Below, one piece after another: positions 11,411 to 13,479 of a DNA stretch of 13,479 bases (position 1 is the first letter of the stretch; each line of letters starts with the position of its first letter). Below the pieces are notes generated by a model. It was not told the origin of the DNA and made no database searches. It saw only the letters and a list, made by a program, of their open reading frames with translations. Position numbers and translations under genes: made by a program. The DNA lies in contig JAHJRS010000083.1 of assembly GCA_018830845.1 (NCBI GenBank), positions 1 through 13,479 on the forward strand, given 5' to 3'. The stretch is from Nanobdellota archaeon (lineage in GTDB: Archaea; Nanobdellota; Nanobdellia; Pacearchaeales; GW2011-AR1).

Positions 11411-11709
11411 TATTCTTCTATTGAATCTTCATCAAATCCAAGTTTGACAAGGATTGGTTTTATTTTTTTAACGTGCTCTCCCTGGAGTTCAATTTTTTTG
11501 TCTTTCATTGTTCCTCCGCATGCAAGTTCATTTTTGAGTTCTTTTGCTATTTTTTTTGTGTTTATCGAACTATCAAAACCGGAAACGATTGTTACAATTT
11601 TTCCGTATCTTTTTTTATCCGTTGTAATTCTTATTCTCTGTGAGCTTTTTACAATTTCTTCACATACGCATGCTGGTTTTGGCAGTCCGCACTTTGGGCA
11701 AATTTCCAT
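11410..11709 (-). CDS. Translation initiation factor aIF1 (SUI1 family)
   Basis: A 99-residue factor that binds the small subunit near the P site and checks start-codon choice. The N-terminus has a zinc knuckle, CPKCGLPKPACVC (4-16, cysteines 4, 7, 14 and 16), as in many euryarchaeal forms. The SUI1 domain covers about 25-97, with RYGKIVTIVSGFD (34-46), the ACGGTMKDKKIELQGEH block (63-79), and a C-terminal helix. The position between uL29 and uS17 is the usual archaeal one. One base separates it from uL29. Confidence 0.95.
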   Translation of the reverse strand: MEICPKCGLPKPACVCEEIVKSSQRIRITTDKKRYGKIVTIVSGFDSSINTKKIAKELKNELACGGTMKDKKIELQGEHVKKIKPILVKLGFDEDSIEE

Positions 11710-11710
11710 T

Positions 11711-11884
11711 TTAATTTATTGTTAATAACCTCGCTATTGTTCTTTTTATTTCTCGGATCTTTGATGAAGTTCCCTGGGAGGATTTTGCTTTTGATTTTGC
11801 AAGTTCAAGTTTTAGTTCTTTTAATTTTGTTTCCTTCTCATTTTTTTTCATTTGCCTTATCTCCTTTGCTTTTAAGATTGCCAT
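11711..11884 (-). CDS. rpl29: Ribosomal protein uL29
   Basis: A 57-residue protein that I translated by hand. It begins MAILKAKEIRQMKKNEKETK and ends KIREIKRTIARLLTIN. The two-helix hairpin, the KLKELKLELAKSKAK middle and the final IREIKRTIARLLT segment are the family signature. It lies at the exit-tunnel rim of the large subunit, near the docking site for SecY and the signal recognition particle. The ATG overlaps the uS3 stop by one base (TAATG), with GGGAG 11 bases upstream, and the stop is one base before aIF1. Length and gene order both fit. Confidence 0.94.
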   Translation of the reverse strand: MAILKAKEIRQMKKNEKETKLKELKLELAKSKAKSSQGTSSKIREIKRTIARLLTIN

Positions 11885-12570
11885 TATTTTTTACTCCCTT
11901 TTTTAGGGGTTGATTTTTTGCTTTTTTTTAGGGGGTTGTCAACTCTTTCTGCATTTTTTTTAAGTTTTGCAATTAATTTTTCATCAACCTTTATCCTATC
12001 CTTTAGCAATGCATCCGGAGGAAGTATACTTACCTTTATCCCTACTACTCCCGGTTTGGTGTTTGACACTGCTTTTGCCCTGTCAACTGCATTTGCACTA
12101 TCACCCGCTTTTTTAAGGTAACCCTGGGCAAATCTCCATGATTTTGCACGTGAACTTGGAAGTTTTCCTGTAAGTCTTATTTCTGCCCCAAGAGCTCCGG
12201 CCTTCATTATTCTTTGAAGTGCTCTGTAAGCAAGGACTTTAAATTTTAGAGGGCCGAATCTTTCAAGCCCAAGAGCAAGTTCATCAGCAACCACACGTGA
12301 ATCAAAATCAGGGTTTTTTATTTCCTCAATTTCAACATGTGGATTTTCAAGCTTGAACTTGTTTCTTATCATATTGGTAATTTGCTCAATTCTTTCGCCA
12401 CCCCTTCCAATAACGAGTCCTGGCTTATTTGTTGAGATTATGATTCTCTCCCCGACGGGGGTGTATTCGATTTTTACCTTGGAAACTTTTCCTTTTCCAA
12501 TTTCATCCTTTATTTTCTCTTTCATTGAAAACTCTTCTTTTTTGAATTTTACTATGTTTTTTTCATCCAT
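11884..12570 (-). CDS. rps3: Ribosomal protein uS3
   Basis: A 228-residue small-subunit protein at the mRNA entry site. The N-terminal KH domain spans about 15-90; its GxxG loop reads VIGRGGERIEQI (53-64). The C-terminal domain (about 95-190) carries RALQRIMKAGALGAEIRLTG (116-135), KLPSSRAKSWRFAQGYLKKA (136-155) and VGIKVSILPPDAL (176-188). The last 20 residues are a Lys/Ser tail. A GAGGA sequence lies about 12 bases before the ATG. The start is one base from the uL22 stop, and the stop overlaps the uL29 ATG. Confidence 0.97.
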   Translation of the reverse strand: MDEKNIVKFKKEEFSMKEKIKDEIGKGKVSKVKIEYTPVGERIIISTNKPGLVIGRGGERIEQITNMIRNKFKLENPHVEIEEIKNPDFDSRVVADELALGLERFGPLKFKVLAYRALQRIMKAGALGAEIRLTGKLPSSRAKSWRFAQGYLKKAGDSANAVDRAKAVSNTKPGVVGIKVSILPPDALLKDRIKVDEKLIAKLKKNAERVDNPLKKSKKSTPKKGSKK

Positions 12571-12571
12571 T

Positions 12572-13183
12572 TTATTTTTTGTCCTCTTTATTTTTCGATT
12601 TTTTTTCTGAGGCAGTGATTGTTATATGTGTTCTTTTTTTAAGGGTTCTTCCCCTTGAACCATACACAGTTGAACCTTTGTTTGCAACTGCCATCGTGAT
12701 TACAGGTTCTTCAAGGTCATGCTGGTTTGCATTTGCCTGAAGATTTTTTAAAAGCACAATAAACATCTTCGAAGCATTAACAGGATATTTTCCTGACATC
12801 ATTTTTCCTTTTCGGTGAGCGTATTCTCCTTTCATTGGAACTGCTTTTCTCAAGTTGGAAACTTCTTCAAGTTCTTTTATTGCCCTTGGAATTTTTTTAT
12901 GAAGTATGAATTTACAAATTGAAATTGAAAACTTTGTGGATACTGATGCATTTTCTATTCTAGATGTAACGCTTGATTTTTTGGCTTTCTTAACAACTGG
13001 TTTTTTTACAGGAGTTTCCTCAACTTTTTTAATTTCTTCTTCTGGTTTTTTATCTGTCTCAGCTTTCTTTTCTTCCTTTTTAACTGGTGCCTTTACAACG
13101 TCCTCTTTTTTTGTTTTAGGAGTTTTTGCCTGTTTCTTTTCCTGAGCCTTTCCAGTTGGTTTTTCAGTATTTGTCTTTGCCAT
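12572..13183 (-). CDS. rpl22: Ribosomal protein uL22 with long Lys/Glu N-terminal extension
   Basis: A 203-residue protein; archaeal uL22 is usually about 150. Residues 1-70 are low-complexity, made of Lys, Glu, Pro, Ala, Thr and Val, with repeated PVKK/KKEE-like units. The conserved domain starts near 80 and includes SISICKFILHKKIPRAIKEL (86-105), GEYAHRKGKMMSGKYPVNAS (119-138), NLQANANQHDL (147-157) and the basic GSRGRTLKKRTHITIT hairpin end (175-190). This protein lines the exit tunnel. The extension would lie on the ribosome surface. The first ATG is 2 bases after the uS19 stop. No in-frame ATG exists until inside the conserved domain, so the extension seems real. Confidence 0.95.
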   Translation of the reverse strand: MAKTNTEKPTGKAQEKKQAKTPKTKKEDVVKAPVKKEEKKAETDKKPEEEIKKVEETPVKKPVVKKAKKSSVTSRIENASVSTKFSISICKFILHKKIPRAIKELEEVSNLRKAVPMKGEYAHRKGKMMSGKYPVNASKMFIVLLKNLQANANQHDLEEPVITMAVANKGSTVYGSRGRTLKKRTHITITASEKKSKNKEDKK

Positions 13184-13185
13184 TT

Positions 13186-13479
13186 TTATTCTTTCTTAGG
13201 AGCTTTTTTCTTGCCCGATTTGTCCTCCTTAGAATGTTTTGTTTTAGCCCTTGAAATTGAAAACTCCCCAAGCTTGTGGCCGAGCATTTCAAATGTAATC
13301 TCAACAGGAACAAAATCCCTTCCGTTGTAAACTCCCATTTTAACACCGACAAGTTCAGGCATAATAACCAAATCTCTTTTGTGGGTTTTTATTAACTTTT
13401 TCCCTTTCTGAAGTTTTTCTTTTACTCTTGTAAGGAATTTTTCATGTTCCTGAAAATTTCTTAAAACATTTCTTTTCCT
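13186..13479 (-). CDS. rps19: Ribosomal protein uS19, 5' end outside window
   Basis: Ninety-seven codons plus stop are visible. The frame stays open to the right edge, so the N-terminus is missing. Reading from the edge it gives [20 protein letters not shown], then [20 protein letters not shown] and [20 protein letters not shown], which is the core of archaeal uS19, and a Lys-rich tail. A TTG at 13371-13369 is merely the Leu codon of the conserved RDLVIMPE motif and is not the start. uS19 sits in the small-subunit head at the bridge to uL5. It is followed by uL22 after 2 bases, as expected for the operon. Confidence 0.95.
   Translation of the reverse strand, partial: RKRNVLRNFQEHEKFLTRVKEKLQKGKKLIKTHKRDLVIMPELVGVKMGVYNGRDFVPVEITFEMLGHKLGEFSISRAKTKHSKEDKSGKKKAPKKE

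Noticed and set aside
12990..13183. Coding repeat or mobile insertion in the uL22 extension
   Set aside because: The Lys/Glu units are irregular at the DNA level with no tandem period or inverted ends, so low-complexity drift is enough to explain them.
13164..13352. Alternative minus-strand frame overlapping uS19 and uL22
   Set aside because: The uS19 frame is unmistakable in the other phase; this one is an out-of-frame shadow.

Overview
This window reads as archaeal chromosome, most likely from an AT-rich DPANN-type genome. Woesearchaeota or Pacearchaeota relatives are my best guess, made from gene content and protein style rather than a database search. The evidence is eukaryote/archaea-type ribosomal proteins (eS4, eL32, eL19), a zinc-knuckle aIF1, prefoldin alpha, a DUF106 membrane protein, archaeal SecY, and an extended uS14 start of a kind I associate with DPANN.

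Right two-thirds (about 4.7-13.5 kb, all minus strand): one long ribosomal-protein operon. In transcription order it runs uS19 (5' end outside the window), uL22, uS3, uL29, aIF1, uS17, uL14, uL24, eS4, uL5, uS14, uS8, uL6, eL32, eL19, uL18, uS5, uL30, uL15. The uL29 gene is only 57 codons and easily missed. Sixteen of the 18 junctions lie between a 4-base overlap and a 4-base gap, which implies translational coupling. The other two (uS17/uL14 and eL19/uL18) have 53- and 52-base gaps, and both are filled by nearly the same sequence. This paired element is the most interesting thing in the window. It runs exactly from the upstream stop codon to the downstream start, and it holds a small hairpin, an A-run, a GGAGG ribosome-binding site and a short overlapping ORF.

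Middle (3.0-4.7 kb): a plus-strand CstA-family transporter gene sits between uL15 and secY, where archaeal operons normally continue directly. It is convergent with the ribosomal operon, with a 4-base gap, and divergent from secY.

Left (1-3 kb, minus strand): secY, a DUF106/Oxa1-superfamily gene, prefoldin alpha, a small protein resembling a subtilase propeptide, and the first 18 codons of a probable SpoIIM-family membrane protein. Each seems to have its own promoter. Four of these five genes have a TTTAAAAA-like box ending at the same distance from the ATG (20 bases plus one), as expected for leaderless transcripts, which supports the chosen starts.

Together the window encodes much of the ribosome core, translation initiation (aIF1), membrane protein insertion (SecY, DUF106) and folding of new chains (prefoldin), plus one unrelated nutrient transporter. 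No RNA genes, CRISPR arrays, transposases or insertion sequences were seen. Apart from the divergent region at 2993-3097, no gap between genes exceeds about 60 bases.
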